Counted from the stretch's first letter, positions 16,689 to 25,124 are shown. The stretch is DNA of 64,000 bases from Mucilaginibacter aurantiaciroseus (GCF_024055595.1 NZ_JAMXOF010000001.1:992001-1056000); one strand, 5' to 3'. Numbers and translations: made by a program. Notes: a model not told the origin generated them from the letters alone.

Positions 16689-16732
16689 AAAAGCCTTAAA
16701 ATCCAAATCCGGGATTTTAAGGCTTTTAATTT
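16689..16732 (+). terminator. Rho-independent terminator of the peptide gene
   Basis: AAAAGCCTTAAAATCC (16689-16704) pairs perfectly with GGATTTTAAGGCTTTT (16712-16727), followed by AATTTTTT. The rest of the gap to the LOG gene (16733-16929) shows no gene I can support. Confidence 0.85.
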
Positions 16733-16929
16733 TTTCAATGTGTTGATTTTCAAAAAGGTGGTACATCTTTATTATGTTAAATATTAAACAATTTCCGACA
16801 AGAAAATAAAAAATTTTGCGAACTTTCAAAAATAGCCAATGCAGTATTAGGATAAGATAGTTGAGTAAACGAATGAAGATTAGCGCAGTTCATGAATTAA
16901 AAAAATCTCTTAATGAATCAATAACTCTA

Positions 16930-17637
16930 TTAAAAGTTCGGCTTCAACACATACTTATCGTAAAAACGGAAAATGTGTTCTGCAGCTTCTTCGGCGGTAT
17001 CAACCACCCGGTAAAGGTTAAGGTCATCTGGGCTGATGTTGTGCTCATTTGCAAGCATTTTTTCTTCCACCCATTTAAATAATCCACCCCAATAATCAAC
17101 CCCGACAAATACGATTGGGAAACGGGCGATCTTGCCGGTTTGGATTAGCGTGATGGCCTCAAAAGATTCGTCCATAGTACCAAAACCACCGGGCAGGATG
17201 ATAAAACCCTGCGAGTATTTCATAAACATTACCTTACGGATAAAAAAGTAATCAAACTCCAGGATCTTGTCCCTGTCGATATATTTGTTATGGAACTGCT
17301 CAAACGGCAGCTCGATATTTAACCCTACCGATTTACCTCCAGCTTCGTAAGCGCCCTTGTTGGCAGCTTCCATAATACCGGGGCCACCGCCGGATATCAC
17401 ACCGTAACCACGCTCGGTAAGCAGTCGGGCAGCATCTTCGGCCAGCTTGTAGTATGGGTTATCGTTATGCGTGCGTGCCGATCCAAAGATGGATACACAT
17501 GGGCCTATTTTTGCTAGCTTCTCGAAGCCGTCTACAAATTCGGCCATAATTTTAAAGATCTGCCAGGAATCGGTCACCTTAATTTCCTGCCAGTTTTTAT
17601 TCTCAAATGCTTGTCTTATTTTTTCTTCACCAGTCAT
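16930..17637 (-). CDS. LOG family protein (TIGR00730, nucleoside 5'-monophosphate phosphoribohydrolase-like)
   Basis: A 235-residue Rossmann-like protein. S-G-G-G-P-G-I-M-E-A near residue 83 and P-G-G-F-G-T-M-D-E near 150 are the two signature motifs of the LOG/lysine-decarboxylase-like family; the second holds the catalytic Glu. Related enzymes cleave AMP or cytokinin nucleotides to base plus ribose 5-phosphate, and the bacterial members with an N-terminal extension are often called PpnN- or YvdD-like. It is a cytoplasmic enzyme, probably for purine nucleotide salvage. The older label lysine decarboxylase is wrong for this family. It stands alone between repeats. Confidence 0.9.
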   Translation of the reverse strand: MTGEEKIRQAFENKNWQEIKVTDSWQIFKIMAEFVDGFEKLAKIGPCVSIFGSARTHNDNPYYKLAEDAARLLTERGYGVISGGGPGIMEAANKGAYEAGGKSVGLNIELPFEQFHNKYIDRDKILEFDYFFIRKVMFMKYSQGFIILPGGFGTMDESFEAITLIQTGKIARFPIVFVGVDYWGGLFKWVEEKMLANEHNISPDDLNLYRVVDTAEEAAEHIFRFYDKYVLKPNF

Positions 17638-17649
17638 GTTAGTAAATTA

Positions 17650-17775
17650 GTCCGGAAGTCCGAGAAGTCGGTTAAGTCCGGAAGTATGTGTGATAGATAT
17701 TACAACAAAATTTCCTTTAAGTTTTATAATGTGAATTTAAGCCACTTGCAGACTTGCAGTCTTCCCGACTTTCGG
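17650..17775. repeat. AGTCCGGAAGTC/GACTTTCGGG repeat cluster
   Basis: AGTCCGGAAGT occurs at the left, again about 20 bases later, and in related inverted form (GACTTGCAGTCTTCCCGACTTTCGGG) at 17750-17775. The right half lies inside the last dozen codons of the sodium symporter gene and encodes its tail P-K-V-G-K-T-A-S-L-Q. This appears to be a dispersed repeat that has entered the 3' end of a gene. Confidence 0.45.
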
Positions 17776-19263
17776 GCTCGATGATATCCACAGGCCTGCA
17801 AAAGTAATTAAACCGTTTACAATGATGAGTTCGTTATCGAAAACATAACCGCCCAATAGTTCTTTTGACTCTGTGCTGAGGAAGTAACAAACCGCAGGCG
17901 AGATCAAACAAATAAATGGCACTAACTTATCGTTAACCTGCCTTTTGCTCACAAATAAACCAAAACTATAAAGGCCAAGAAGCGGGCCGTAAGTGTAGGA
18001 TGCTACTTTAAAGATGGCAGTAACTACAGCATCGTTATTTAAAGCGTTAAACGCTATGATCGTTAGGAAAATTAACCCCGAAAAAGCGATATGCACATAA
18101 TGGCGAACATTGATCATTTTTTTGCTGTTTACATCGCCACGTTTGTTAAAGTTCAGGAAATCTACACAGAAAGAAGTTGTTAATGCGGTCAAAGCCGAAT
18201 CGGTCGTAGCAAATGTGGCCGCAGTTAAGCCCAGCATAAATACCATAGCAGGAATTATGCCTAAGTATTGCAGGGCAATGGTAGGGTATAGGTAATCGGT
18301 TTTTGCTACGCTGATGCCATAGCGTTGCGCATAAATGTATAAAAGTGCGCCCACACTTAAAAAGAAGATGTTGATCACCACGAAAATAGCCGTAAAGCTG
18401 AACATGTTTTTTTGTGCCTCCTTGATGTTTTTAAGGCTCAGGTTTTTCTGCATCAGGTCTTGGTCAAGGCCGGTCATACCAATGGTAATGAATATCCCGC
18501 CGAGAAATTGCTTGCTGATATGGAAGTGGCTGATCGTGAAATCGTCAAAAAAGAAGATTTTGGAGTAGCTGCTATTTTTAATGGCTTCCGCAGCCTGGAA
18601 TATATTATAATGAAGGCTATCGCAAATGAAATAAATGGACAGGAACACAGATGATACCAGGAACAGGGTTTGCAGACTATCAGTAATAATAATGGTTTTT
18701 AGCCCACCTTTAAAGGTGTACGACCAGATTAGTACCAAACAAATCAAAACCGTTACCGCGAAGGGCACGCCATAACTGTCAAAGATGAATTTTTGCAGCA
18801 CAATAACCACCAAATAAAGTCTGAATGATGAGCCTATAGTACGGCTTAAGAGGAAGATACCCGCAGCTGTTTTATAGCTCCACGTACCTAAAGCCTGTTC
18901 AATATAACTATAAATAGAGGTTAGTTTCAAACGATAGTAGAGCGGCAGTAGAACGGTGGCAATGATGAGGAACCCTACAGCATTACCCAGTACAAATTGA
19001 AAATAAGCAAACTGATCGCCGCTTGGCGCGCCAACTTTGCCGGGAACGGATATAAAAGTTACCCCGCTCAAGGCTGTACCTATCATCCCAAAAGCTACGA
19101 GGTACCATTTAGAATTGCGGTTAGCCACAAAAAAGGTATCGTTATCTGATGATTTTTTGGAGGTGAAGTAGGAGATAACCAGCAGTACCAAAAAGTAACC
19201 AATTATAAATGAGAGTAATATTCCGGGCGACATATTCTTCAGGTTTAAATGCATGCCTGCCAA
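17737..19263 (-). CDS. Sodium:solute symporter (SSS family)
   Basis: A 508-residue inner-membrane protein with about 13 membrane segments. R-N-S-K-W-Y-L-V-A-F-G-M-I-G-T-A-L-S-G-V-T-F near residue 50 is the SSS family signature around the sodium site, and A-T-F-A-T-T-D-S-A-L-T-A-L near 350 is the second sodium-site helix. Bacteroidota members resemble transporters for sialic acid, myo-inositol or amino acids, but the substrate cannot be told from sequence. Met at residue 11 (M-S-P-G-I-L-L) is an equally good start. The last residues derive from a dispersed repeat. Confidence 0.9.
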   Translation of the reverse strand: MAGMHLNLKNMSPGILLSFIIGYFLVLLVISYFTSKKSSDNDTFFVANRNSKWYLVAFGMIGTALSGVTFISVPGKVGAPSGDQFAYFQFVLGNAVGFLIIATVLLPLYYRLKLTSIYSYIEQALGTWSYKTAAGIFLLSRTIGSSFRLYLVVIVLQKFIFDSYGVPFAVTVLICLVLIWSYTFKGGLKTIIITDSLQTLFLVSSVFLSIYFICDSLHYNIFQAAEAIKNSSYSKIFFFDDFTISHFHISKQFLGGIFITIGMTGLDQDLMQKNLSLKNIKEAQKNMFSFTAIFVVINIFFLSVGALLYIYAQRYGISVAKTDYLYPTIALQYLGIIPAMVFMLGLTAATFATTDSALTALTTSFCVDFLNFNKRGDVNSKKMINVRHYVHIAFSGLIFLTIIAFNALNNDAVVTAIFKVASYTYGPLLGLYSFGLFVSKRQVNDKLVPFICLISPAVCYFLSTESKELLGGYVFDNELIIVNGLITFAGLWISSSPKVGKTASLQVA

Positions 19264-19348
19264 AAGCAGATTGCTCTAAAGTAGGAGTTTAAGGTGGCAA
19301 AGCAAAAATATTTGAATTAGAATTAATCACAAAGGGTACCAAGAAAGA

Positions 19349-19423
19349 ACCACGAAGAGCACAGAGATTAATAATTCGCAAAGCTTTGTGCACTCTGTGA
19401 AAAACCGCTGTGTGCTTTGTGGT
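19349..19423. repeat. ACCACGAAG...CTTTGTGGT inverted repeat element, copy 1
   Basis: The left end ACCACGAAGAGCACAGAG (19349-19366) is inverted with respect to the right end CGCTGTGTGCTTTGTGGT (19406-19423), with CTCTGTG between. A related element with the same ends is at 35227-35319. It is non-coding and lies just before the trpA promoter region. Confidence 0.6.
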
Positions 19424-19465
19424 AAAAAATCATTTTTTATACTATAAAAGACGTTTATTAAAAGA

Positions 19466-19473
19466 TATTTTTG
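19466..19473 (+). promoter_or_regulatory. Possible -7 box (TATTTTTG) for trpA
   Basis: TATTTTTG fits TAnnTTTG. Transcription would begin near 19478-19481, that is, at or after the ATG at 19477, which would favour translation from the Met codon at 19498. No TTG box is seen at the usual distance, so confidence is low. Confidence 0.35.
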
Positions 19474-19476
19474 CAC

Positions 19477-20271
19477 ATGGCTAATCCAACCACTCCCATG
19501 AACCGTCTCAACCAACTTTTCTCAACTAAGAAAAAAAACCTGCTTTCGATATATTTTACCGCCGGTTACCCAAAGCTTAATGCTACTGTAGATATTGCCG
19601 AAGCATTGGAAAAAGCGGGTGCTGATTTCCTGGAGATAGGTTTTCCATATTCTGACCCGGTTGCTGATGGGCCAACCATTCAGCATAGCTCACAAACGGC
19701 GTTGGATAATGGTATGACGCTTAACCTGCTGTTTGAGCAATTGAAAGATCTACGCAGCCGGGTAAGCATCCCGATTTTATTAATGGGTTACGTTAACCCT
19801 ATTGTACAGTATGGTGTAGAACGCTTTTGCAAAGCAGCGGCATCGGTTGGTGTAGATGGCATCATCGTTCCCGACCTGCCGATATATGAGTATGAGATGC
19901 TGTATATCAACCACTTTAAGGATAACGGCTTAAGCAATATCTTTCTGGTTACCCCGCAAACGTCCGAAGAGCGCATCCGTAAAATAGATACCTTGAGCAA
20001 TAGTTTTATTTACCTGCTTTCATCATCATCTATCACCGGTGGCAGCTTGCAGTTAACCGATAGTATTGCGGGTTATTACAACCGCATTAAAGCTATGGAA
20101 TTGAATAACCCAACTATTATAGGTTTCGGGATCTCGGATAAAAGATCGTTCAGTAAAGCCTGCGAATACGCCAATGGTGCCATTGTAGGCAGCGCCTTTG
20201 TGAAACTTTTGGGTGAGGATAATTTTATGGAGAAGATCCCGGCGTTTATTAAAGGCATCAAAAATTTATAG
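19477..20271 (+). CDS. trpA: Tryptophan synthase alpha subunit
   Basis: A 264-residue TIM barrel. The catalytic Glu is in F-L-E-I-G-F-P-Y-S-D-P and the catalytic Asp in V-A-D-G-P-T-I-Q, both intact; the phosphate-binding end has G-F-G-I-S-D and G-A-I-V-G-S-A-F-V. It cleaves indole-3-glycerol phosphate to indole and passes indole to TrpB in the alpha-beta complex. No other trp gene is in the window, so trpA is separated from trpB, unlike the usual operon. ATG 19477 is used; ATG 19498 (M-N-R-L-N-Q-L-F) matches the family N-terminus better. Its stop TAG is formed by the edge of a palindromic repeat. Confidence 0.95.
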   Translation: MANPTTPMNRLNQLFSTKKKNLLSIYFTAGYPKLNATVDIAEALEKAGADFLEIGFPYSDPVADGPTIQHSSQTALDNGMTLNLLFEQLKDLRSRVSIPILLMGYVNPIVQYGVERFCKAAASVGVDGIIVPDLPIYEYEMLYINHFKDNGLSNIFLVTPQTSEERIRKIDTLSNSFIYLLSSSSITGGSLQLTDSIAGYYNRIKAMELNNPTIIGFGISDKRSFSKACEYANGAIVGSAFVKLLGEDNFMEKIPAFIKGIKNL

Positions 20272-20337
20272 AGACGCGATACTTCGCGTCTGATTGAATA
20301 TGATTACCTAACGGAGATTTAAAGTATTGCGTCTCTA
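20269..20337. repeat. TAGAGACGC...GCGTCTCTA palindromic repeat giving both flanking stop codons
   Basis: The left end TAGAGACGCGATACT and right end AGTATTGCGTCTCTA are inverted copies of each other; a second GCGTCT (20285-20290) pairs with the left end to give a small hairpin. The first three bases are the TAG of trpA, and the last three (CTA) are the TAG of nhaA on the other strand. The element fills the whole space between the two convergent genes and may also serve as their terminator. Confidence 0.75.
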
Positions 20338-21474
20338 CGCTTTTTTAATTTTAAGGAGTATGGTATAACCTACAGCCGCCGCCAATACCGAAGTAACTAA
20401 AATAATAAATTTTGACTGGCTTTGCAAACTCACGTCGGCAAAGGATAACAGCGCCATAAATATCGACATGGTGAAGCCTATACCGGCCAACTGACCGATC
20501 CCCCAAACCTGCATCCATTTAACACCATCGGCCAGTTTGGATAACTTTAGTTTTACAGCAAGCCAGCTGAAGAGGGTAATGCCTATGGGTTTGCCCAACA
20601 TCAGCCCCAGTAAGATCCCTGCAGATAATGGATTGATGATATTACCACCCGCCAAACTTTCACCAATATTGATGTTTGAATTTGCTAACGCGAATATTGG
20701 GATGATGATAAAATTTACAGGGTTCTCTAACAGGTGGATGAGTTTCTTTAAAGGCGAATAATTAAGCTTTACGTTATGTGGGATAGTCATTGCCGTAAGT
20801 ACACCTGCAACTGTCGCGTGGATACCGCTATGATGGATAAAATACCACATGAATGCACCGGGAATTAAATAGGCCAACAAATACCGAACATTAAACTTGT
20901 TAAGTAGCAATTGTAATACAAACATCGCCAATGCTAAGAGCAGGTAGGTGGTGTGCAACCCTGCCGAGTAGAAGATAGCTATAACCAATATCGCGCCCAA
21001 ATCATCAACAATAGCCAATGCCTTTATAAATACCTGTAATGATTGAGGTACCCTCGATTTAATAACGCTGATTATAGCCACCACAAAAGCGATATCGGTA
21101 GCAATAGGGATACCCCAACCCGCGCTGGTGTTTGTATGGAAGTTGATAAGCGCGTAAATGCCGGCCGGTACCAGCATGCCACCAATTGCCGCAAAAACAG
21201 GTAATGTAGCTGATGGCCTGTCGGATAGTTCCCCGTTTAATACCTCGTCTTTAATTTCTAACCCCACCAGCAAGAAAAAGATAGCCATCAGCCCGTCGTT
21301 AATCCAGGTTATTCTACTGTATGGGCCGATATGAGTATTAAGAAAATGGGCGAAAGGGGTATGCAGTCCTGTATTTGCAATTACCAGCGAAATAATCACG
21401 CAGGCAATAAGGATGACCCCGCCGGTTGCATAAGAGCGGATAAATTCGGCGAATTGTTTAATGTTGCTGATCAA
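20335..21474 (-). CDS. nhaA: Na+/H+ antiporter NhaA
   Basis: A 379-residue inner-membrane protein with 12 predicted segments. It contains I-P-I-A-T-D-I-A-F-V near residue 118 and A-L-A-I-V-D-D-L-G-A-I-L near 150, where the two adjacent Asp bind Na+ and H+. F-F-L-L-V-G-L-E-I-K near 66 is also typical. The protein exchanges two H+ for one Na+ and helps keep pH and sodium balance. The start seems to be TTG at 21474; no nearer ATG fits. Its TAG stop is supplied by the repeat shared with trpA. Confidence 0.95.
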   Translation of the reverse strand: MISNIKQFAEFIRSYATGGVILIACVIISLVIANTGLHTPFAHFLNTHIGPYSRITWINDGLMAIFFLLVGLEIKDEVLNGELSDRPSATLPVFAAIGGMLVPAGIYALINFHTNTSAGWGIPIATDIAFVVAIISVIKSRVPQSLQVFIKALAIVDDLGAILVIAIFYSAGLHTTYLLLALAMFVLQLLLNKFNVRYLLAYLIPGAFMWYFIHHSGIHATVAGVLTAMTIPHNVKLNYSPLKKLIHLLENPVNFIIIPIFALANSNINIGESLAGGNIINPLSAGILLGLMLGKPIGITLFSWLAVKLKLSKLADGVKWMQVWGIGQLAGIGFTMSIFMALLSFADVSLQSQSKFIILVTSVLAAAVGYTILLKIKKA

Positions 21475-21505
21475 ATTTTGTCGATGTTATTGCGTAAAGA
21501 TACGG

Positions 21506-22126
21506 TTATAAATATTCTCGCAGGTCGCCTTTACCTTCGCGGATAACCTCAAAGTCGCCCGCTGTGCAATCTACAACGGTTGATGGGATGTTTTCGCCAT
21601 AGCCGCCATCGATAACCATGTCGACCAGATCTTCATATTTCTCGTGGATCAGTTCGGGATCGGTAGAGTATTCGATGATATCATCCTCATCGTGGATGGA
21701 GGTAGATAGGATAGGGTTTCCCAGGGCTTTTACAATTTCGCGAGCGATGTTATTATCCGGTACACGGATACCTACAGTTTTTTTGTTACTACTTAGCAAC
21801 TTAGGCACCGCATGGCTGGCATTAAATATAAAAGTGAACGGCCCCGGTAATGCTTTCTTTAGCACACGGAAGGTAGCGTTGTCTATCGGTTTGATATAAT
21901 CTGAGATATGGCTAAGATCGTAACAGATGAATGAGAAATTAGCTTTCTCAGGTTTGATATTCCTGATCTTACAAATCCGCTCGACAGCTTTTTGATTGGT
22001 AATATCGCAGCCCAACCCATAAACTGTATCAGTAGGGTAGATGATGATGCCGCCTTTGCGCAATATATCAGCCGCCTGCTCAATGGCTTTCTCGTTCGGG
22101 TTTTCGGGGTAAATTCGTATCAGCAT
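21506..22126 (-). CDS. L-threonylcarbamoyladenylate synthase family protein (YrdC/YciO domain)
   Basis: A 206-residue single YrdC-like domain. Y-P-T-D-T-V-Y-G-L-G-C-D near residue 30, L-P-G-P-F-T-F-I near 95 and V-G-I-R-V-P-D near 115 are the conserved nucleotide and carbamoyl-binding parts. The group makes threonylcarbamoyl-AMP, the first step of the tRNA t6A37 modification. The N-F-S-F-I-C-Y-D-L-S stretch is more like the YciO branch, whose activity is weaker and less understood, so whether this is the cell's main TsaC cannot be decided here. It ends 31 bases from the nhaA start and may share its transcript. Confidence 0.88.
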   Translation of the reverse strand: MLIRIYPENPNEKAIEQAADILRKGGIIIYPTDTVYGLGCDITNQKAVERICKIRNIKPEKANFSFICYDLSHISDYIKPIDNATFRVLKKALPGPFTFIFNASHAVPKLLSSNKKTVGIRVPDNNIAREIVKALGNPILSTSIHDEDDIIEYSTDPELIHEKYEDLVDMVIDGGYGENIPSTVVDCTAGDFEVIREGKGDLREYL

Positions 22127-22134
22127 GTTTGTAT

Positions 22135-22325
22135 TTCGGATTTCGAATTTTCGATTTCGGATTTAACTTTTTTTATTATTATATATATATAATTAAAAAA
22201 GCCTGATTTAGTTTTGCAATATACAACAAATGCAACCTCGTTTGAGATTGCATTTGCCAATGGGCAGGCATAAACCCGGCGGCTTTAATTTTATAATTCC
22301 GAAAACGAACATTCGAAATCCAAAA
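22135..22325. repeat. Inverted TTCGGATTTCGAA-type arms around a hairpin
   Basis: ATTTCGGATTTCGAATTTTCG at 22135-22155 and, inverted, CGAACATTCGAAATCCAAAATT near 22300-22325 frame a 150-base segment. Inside it AAATGCAACCTC (22228-22239) pairs with GAGATTGCATTT (22244-22255), 11 of 12 bases. No coding frame is seen. It looks like a small non-autonomous element or a decayed repeat between yceI and the YrdC gene. Confidence 0.45.
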
Positions 22326-22329
22326 TTAA

Positions 22330-22860
22330 TTACGCTTGTTTAGCAAACTGTATGCTGGCAATCAATTTAATATCTTCTCCTACTACAATAGAACCTGGTT
22401 CGGTTACGCCATCCCAGGTAAGGCCAAAATCTTTACGGTTAATTTTGCCAGTTACTTCAAAAGCTGCTTTGGTATTGCCATAAAAGTCACCTGCTACGCC
22501 ACCGTGCTCAATAGCAAATGTTACCGGTTTGCTTACATCTTTAATAGTTAGTTCACCTACTAATTTATAATCGTCACCGTCTTTGGTAAACGACGTTGAT
22601 TTAAAGCTGATCTTAGGGAAGCTTGCCGCGTCAAAAAACTCAGCGCTTTTTAAGTGTTCGTCGCGTTGTGGTTGGGTAGTATCAATGCTGTTAACATCTA
22701 AGGACAACTCAACGATTGCGCCGCTAAAGTCTTCGTTCTCTGTTTCTAAAGCACCTTCAAATGTTTTGAAATAACCTGTTACGGTTGATATTACATAGTG
22801 TTTTAATTTAAATTGAACCTCTGAGTGCATTGAATCTAAAACCCATTTAGTTTTTGCCAT
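22330..22860 (-). CDS. YceI family lipocalin-like protein
   Basis: A 176-residue all-beta protein. W-V-L-D-S-M-H-S-E-V-Q-F near the start, D-E-H-L-K-S-A-E-F-F-D near 67 and L-T-I-K-D-V-S-K-P-V near 103 are the YceI signature. Relatives bind polyprenyl-like lipids in a lipocalin barrel, and some are induced by base or stress. No signal peptide is present, so this is the cytoplasmic form. A possible promoter lies 35 bases upstream (TATATTTG, 22902 to 22895, minus strand). Confidence 0.92.
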   Translation of the reverse strand: MAKTKWVLDSMHSEVQFKLKHYVISTVTGYFKTFEGALETENEDFSGAIVELSLDVNSIDTTQPQRDEHLKSAEFFDAASFPKISFKSTSFTKDGDDYKLVGELTIKDVSKPVTFAIEHGGVAGDFYGNTKAAFEVTGKINRKDFGLTWDGVTEPGSIVVGEDIKLIASIQFAKQA

Positions 22861-22894
22861 GATATTTTTTGTTGGTTCTCTATTAGTGATAATA

Positions 22895-22902
22895 CAAATA
22901 TA
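22895..22902 (-). promoter_or_regulatory. Possible -7 box (TATATTTG) for yceI
   Basis: On the minus strand TATATTTG fits TAnnTTTG. The leader to the ATG would be about 28 bases. A GTTTAAAC palindrome lies about 20 bases upstream instead of a clear TTG. Confidence 0.45.
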
Positions 22903-23020
22903 CTAGTAGATGTTTAAACGTACATTGGTTTATTAAAGAATTAAAACATACATACATTACTAAATATCTGCGCAATAGAAGGATTGTTTGTTTAAACTTT
23001 TAATTTTACAATATGATAAT

Positions 23021-23059
23021 AAACAAAAAAAGGGAGCCTTATGGCTCCCTTTTTTGTTT
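23021..23059 (-). terminator. Terminator of sucC (works on both strands)
   Basis: AAACAAAAAAAGGGAGCC (23021-23038) pairs with GGCTCCCTTTTTTGTTT after a TTAT loop. It has a T-run on either strand. It lies about 30 bases after the sucC stop, with a TCCCGATA palindrome between them. Confidence 0.85.
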
Positions 23060-23064
23060 ATACT

Positions 23065-23082
23065 TCCCGATAGCTATCGGGA
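23065..23082. repeat. 18-bp palindrome TCCCGATA-GC-TATCGGGA
   Basis: A perfect palindrome, the second copy of the element at 13059-13076, differing only in the central base pair. It lies directly after the sucC stop codon region. Confidence 0.65.
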
Positions 23083-23088
23083 CTTTAA

Positions 23089-24282
23089 TTATAATGCTAA
23101 CACTTCTTTAACCCTGTCTGCAGCTTCTTTTAAAAGGATAGCAGAGAATACTTTTAAGCCAGAATTGTCGATCAGTTCTTTTGCCTCAGCGGCGTTTGTG
23201 CCTTGTAAACGAACGATGATAGGTACAGGGATGTTGCCAATTTCATGATAAGCATCAATAACACCTTGTGCAACACGGTCGCAACGTACTATACCACCAA
23301 AAATGTTGATCAGGATAGCTTTAACGTTTGGATCCGAAAGGATGATATTAAAACCGGCCTTAACCGTTTGTGCATTCGCGGTTCCGCCAACGTCAAGGAA
23401 GTTAGCGGGCTCGCCACCGGCAATTTTAATGATATCCATAGTAGCCATAGCTAAACCTGCACCGTTAACCATACAACCAACGTTACCGTCAAGCTTTACG
23501 TAGTTAAGGTTGCTTTTGCTTGCTTCAACCTCGGTAGGGTCTTCTTCATCCGTATCGCGCATGGCTGCATAATCAGGGTGGCGGTATAAAGCGTTATCAT
23601 CAATGTTAACCTTAGCATCAACCGCTAAAATTTTGTTATCAGATGTTTTTAATACGGGGTTAATTTCAAATTGAGAAGAATCGGTAGCATCGTACGCTTT
23701 GTATAAAGCAGTGATAAATTTAACCATATCCTTAAAGGCATCACCGGATAAGCCCAGGTTAAACGCGATCTTGCGCGCCTGGAAACCTTGCAAGCCAACT
23801 TTAGGGTCAATCTCTTCTTTGTGGATCAGTTCTGGTGTAGAGTGCGCTACTTCTTCAATGTCCATACCGCCTTCGGTGCTGTACATGATAATGTTACGGC
23901 CCTTGGCACGGTCAAGCAATACGCTTATATAATATTCTTTTACTTCGCTTTCGCCGGGGTAGTAAACATCCTGCGCAACCAAAATCTTTTTAACAAGTTT
24001 ACCTTCGGGGCCGGTTTGCGGGGTTACTAACTGCATGCCAATAATATTGCCTGCAATTTCCCTAACCTGGTCTGCGTTCTTAGCTACTTTTACACCGCCA
24101 CCTTTACCGCGGCCACCTGCGTGTATTTGTGCTTTTATAACTGTCCAGTCCGACCCAAAGTCTTCCTTCATTTTCTGAGCAGCAGCAACAGCCTCTTCAG
24201 GTGTGTCTGCAACAATGCCTTCCTGTACTCGTACGCCAAAGCTTTTCAATATCGCTTTGCCCTGATATTCGTGAATGTTCAT
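23089..24282 (-). CDS. sucC: Succinate-CoA ligase (ADP-forming) beta subunit
   Basis: A 397-residue protein, normal length for SucC. N-I-H-E-Y-Q-G-K at the start and K-A-Q-I-H-A-G-G-R-G-K-G-G-G-V near residue 50 belong to the ATP-grasp domain; N-G-A-G-L-A-M-A-T-M-D near 270 and I-N-I-F-G-G-I-V-R-C-D near 330 to the CoA-ligase part. Together with SucD it turns succinyl-CoA, ADP and phosphate into succinate, ATP and CoA in the TCA cycle. sucD is not adjacent, a split often seen in this phylum. The gene is divergent from the LolD-like operon across a 181-base gap that must hold both promoters. Confidence 0.96.
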   Translation of the reverse strand: MNIHEYQGKAILKSFGVRVQEGIVADTPEEAVAAAQKMKEDFGSDWTVIKAQIHAGGRGKGGGVKVAKNADQVREIAGNIIGMQLVTPQTGPEGKLVKKILVAQDVYYPGESEVKEYYISVLLDRAKGRNIIMYSTEGGMDIEEVAHSTPELIHKEEIDPKVGLQGFQARKIAFNLGLSGDAFKDMVKFITALYKAYDATDSSQFEINPVLKTSDNKILAVDAKVNIDDNALYRHPDYAAMRDTDEEDPTEVEASKSNLNYVKLDGNVGCMVNGAGLAMATMDIIKIAGGEPANFLDVGGTANAQTVKAGFNIILSDPNVKAILINIFGGIVRCDRVAQGVIDAYHEIGNIPVPIIVRLQGTNAAEAKELIDNSGLKVFSAILLKEAADRVKEVLAL

Positions 24283-24463
24283 ATTTGTTGAAGAATTTGC
24301 GGTAAAGCTACTATTTTGTTTTTAGAGATTACAGCCCGGATACGGCTGTTTGTAATATTTATCGCAATAATTATGAAATAATACAAGCGCGGCTTATGTT
24401 AAACATCTGTTAAAATATTTAACTAATCGCTGTTCTCTAATCAACTATTCACTAAATTCGCCC

Positions 24464-25123
24464 ATGCTTAGAGCGCTATCTATAAATAAATCATACGGCA
24501 ACCTGCATATCTTAAAAGGGGTAGACCTTGAAGTTAAACGCGGCGAAATTGTAACCATAGTAGGGGCATCGGGCGCGGGTAAAAGCTCGTTGTTAAACAT
24601 ACTAGGTACTTTAGATAATGCCGATAGTGGCCAGTTGTTTATTGATGATGTTGAGGTGAGCAAGCTTAACAATAAGAACCTTAGTGCGTTCCGCAATCAA
24701 AAGATCGGGTTTATCTTCCAGTTTCACCATTTATTGGTTGAGTTTAACGCGCTGGAAAATGTTTGTATCCCTGCTTTTATAGCAGGTGTGCCACGTGCCG
24801 AAGCCGAAAAGAAAGCCACTGAACTTTTACAGATGCTTGGCCTTGGCGACAGGGTTACCCACAAACCTGCGGAACTATCCGGCGGCGAGCAGCAGCGTGT
24901 TGCAGTAGCACGGGCGCTTATAAACGACCCGGCTTTGATATTTGCCGACGAGCCATCGGGTAACCTCGACTCTAAGAATGCGCTTGAACTGCACGAGCTT
25001 TTCATCAAACTCCGTAAGGATTTTAACCAAACCTTTGTAATTGTAACCCATAACCAGCACCTGTCAGATATGAGCGACCGTACCATATTAATGAAGGATG
25101 GTTTAATTGTAAATAACTTATAA
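24464..25123 (+). CDS. lolD: LolD-like ABC transporter ATP-binding protein
   Basis: A 219-residue ATPase with Walker A G-A-S-G-A-G-K-S near residue 38, the [10 protein letters not shown]-loop near 88, signature L-S-G-G-E-Q-Q-R near 142 and Walker B L-I-F-A-D-E-P near 160. The short length and the F-H-H-L-L-x-E-F segment place it in the LolD/MacB/FtsE group that works with FtsX-like permeases. LolD drives release of lipoproteins from the inner membrane. No permease gene is adjacent, so the partner is encoded elsewhere. The 98-aa gene starts 2 bases after its stop, implying translational coupling. Confidence 0.85.
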   Translation: MLRALSINKSYGNLHILKGVDLEVKRGEIVTIVGASGAGKSSLLNILGTLDNADSGQLFIDDVEVSKLNNKNLSAFRNQKIGFIFQFHHLLVEFNALENVCIPAFIAGVPRAEAEKKATELLQMLGLGDRVTHKPAELSGGEQQRVAVARALINDPALIFADEPSGNLDSKNALELHELFIKLRKDFNQTFVIVTHNQHLSDMSDRTILMKDGLIVNNL

Positions 25124-25124
25124 G

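Noticed and set aside
16596-16829. 77-residue minus-strand frame
   Set aside because: It runs across the terminator of the peptide gene and has no family resemblance; the composition is that of AT-rich non-coding DNA.
16861-17082. 73-residue frame starting M-S-K-R-M-K-I-S-A-V-H
   Set aside because: The second half is antisense to the well-supported LOG gene, and the first 20 residues alone are too little to support a gene.
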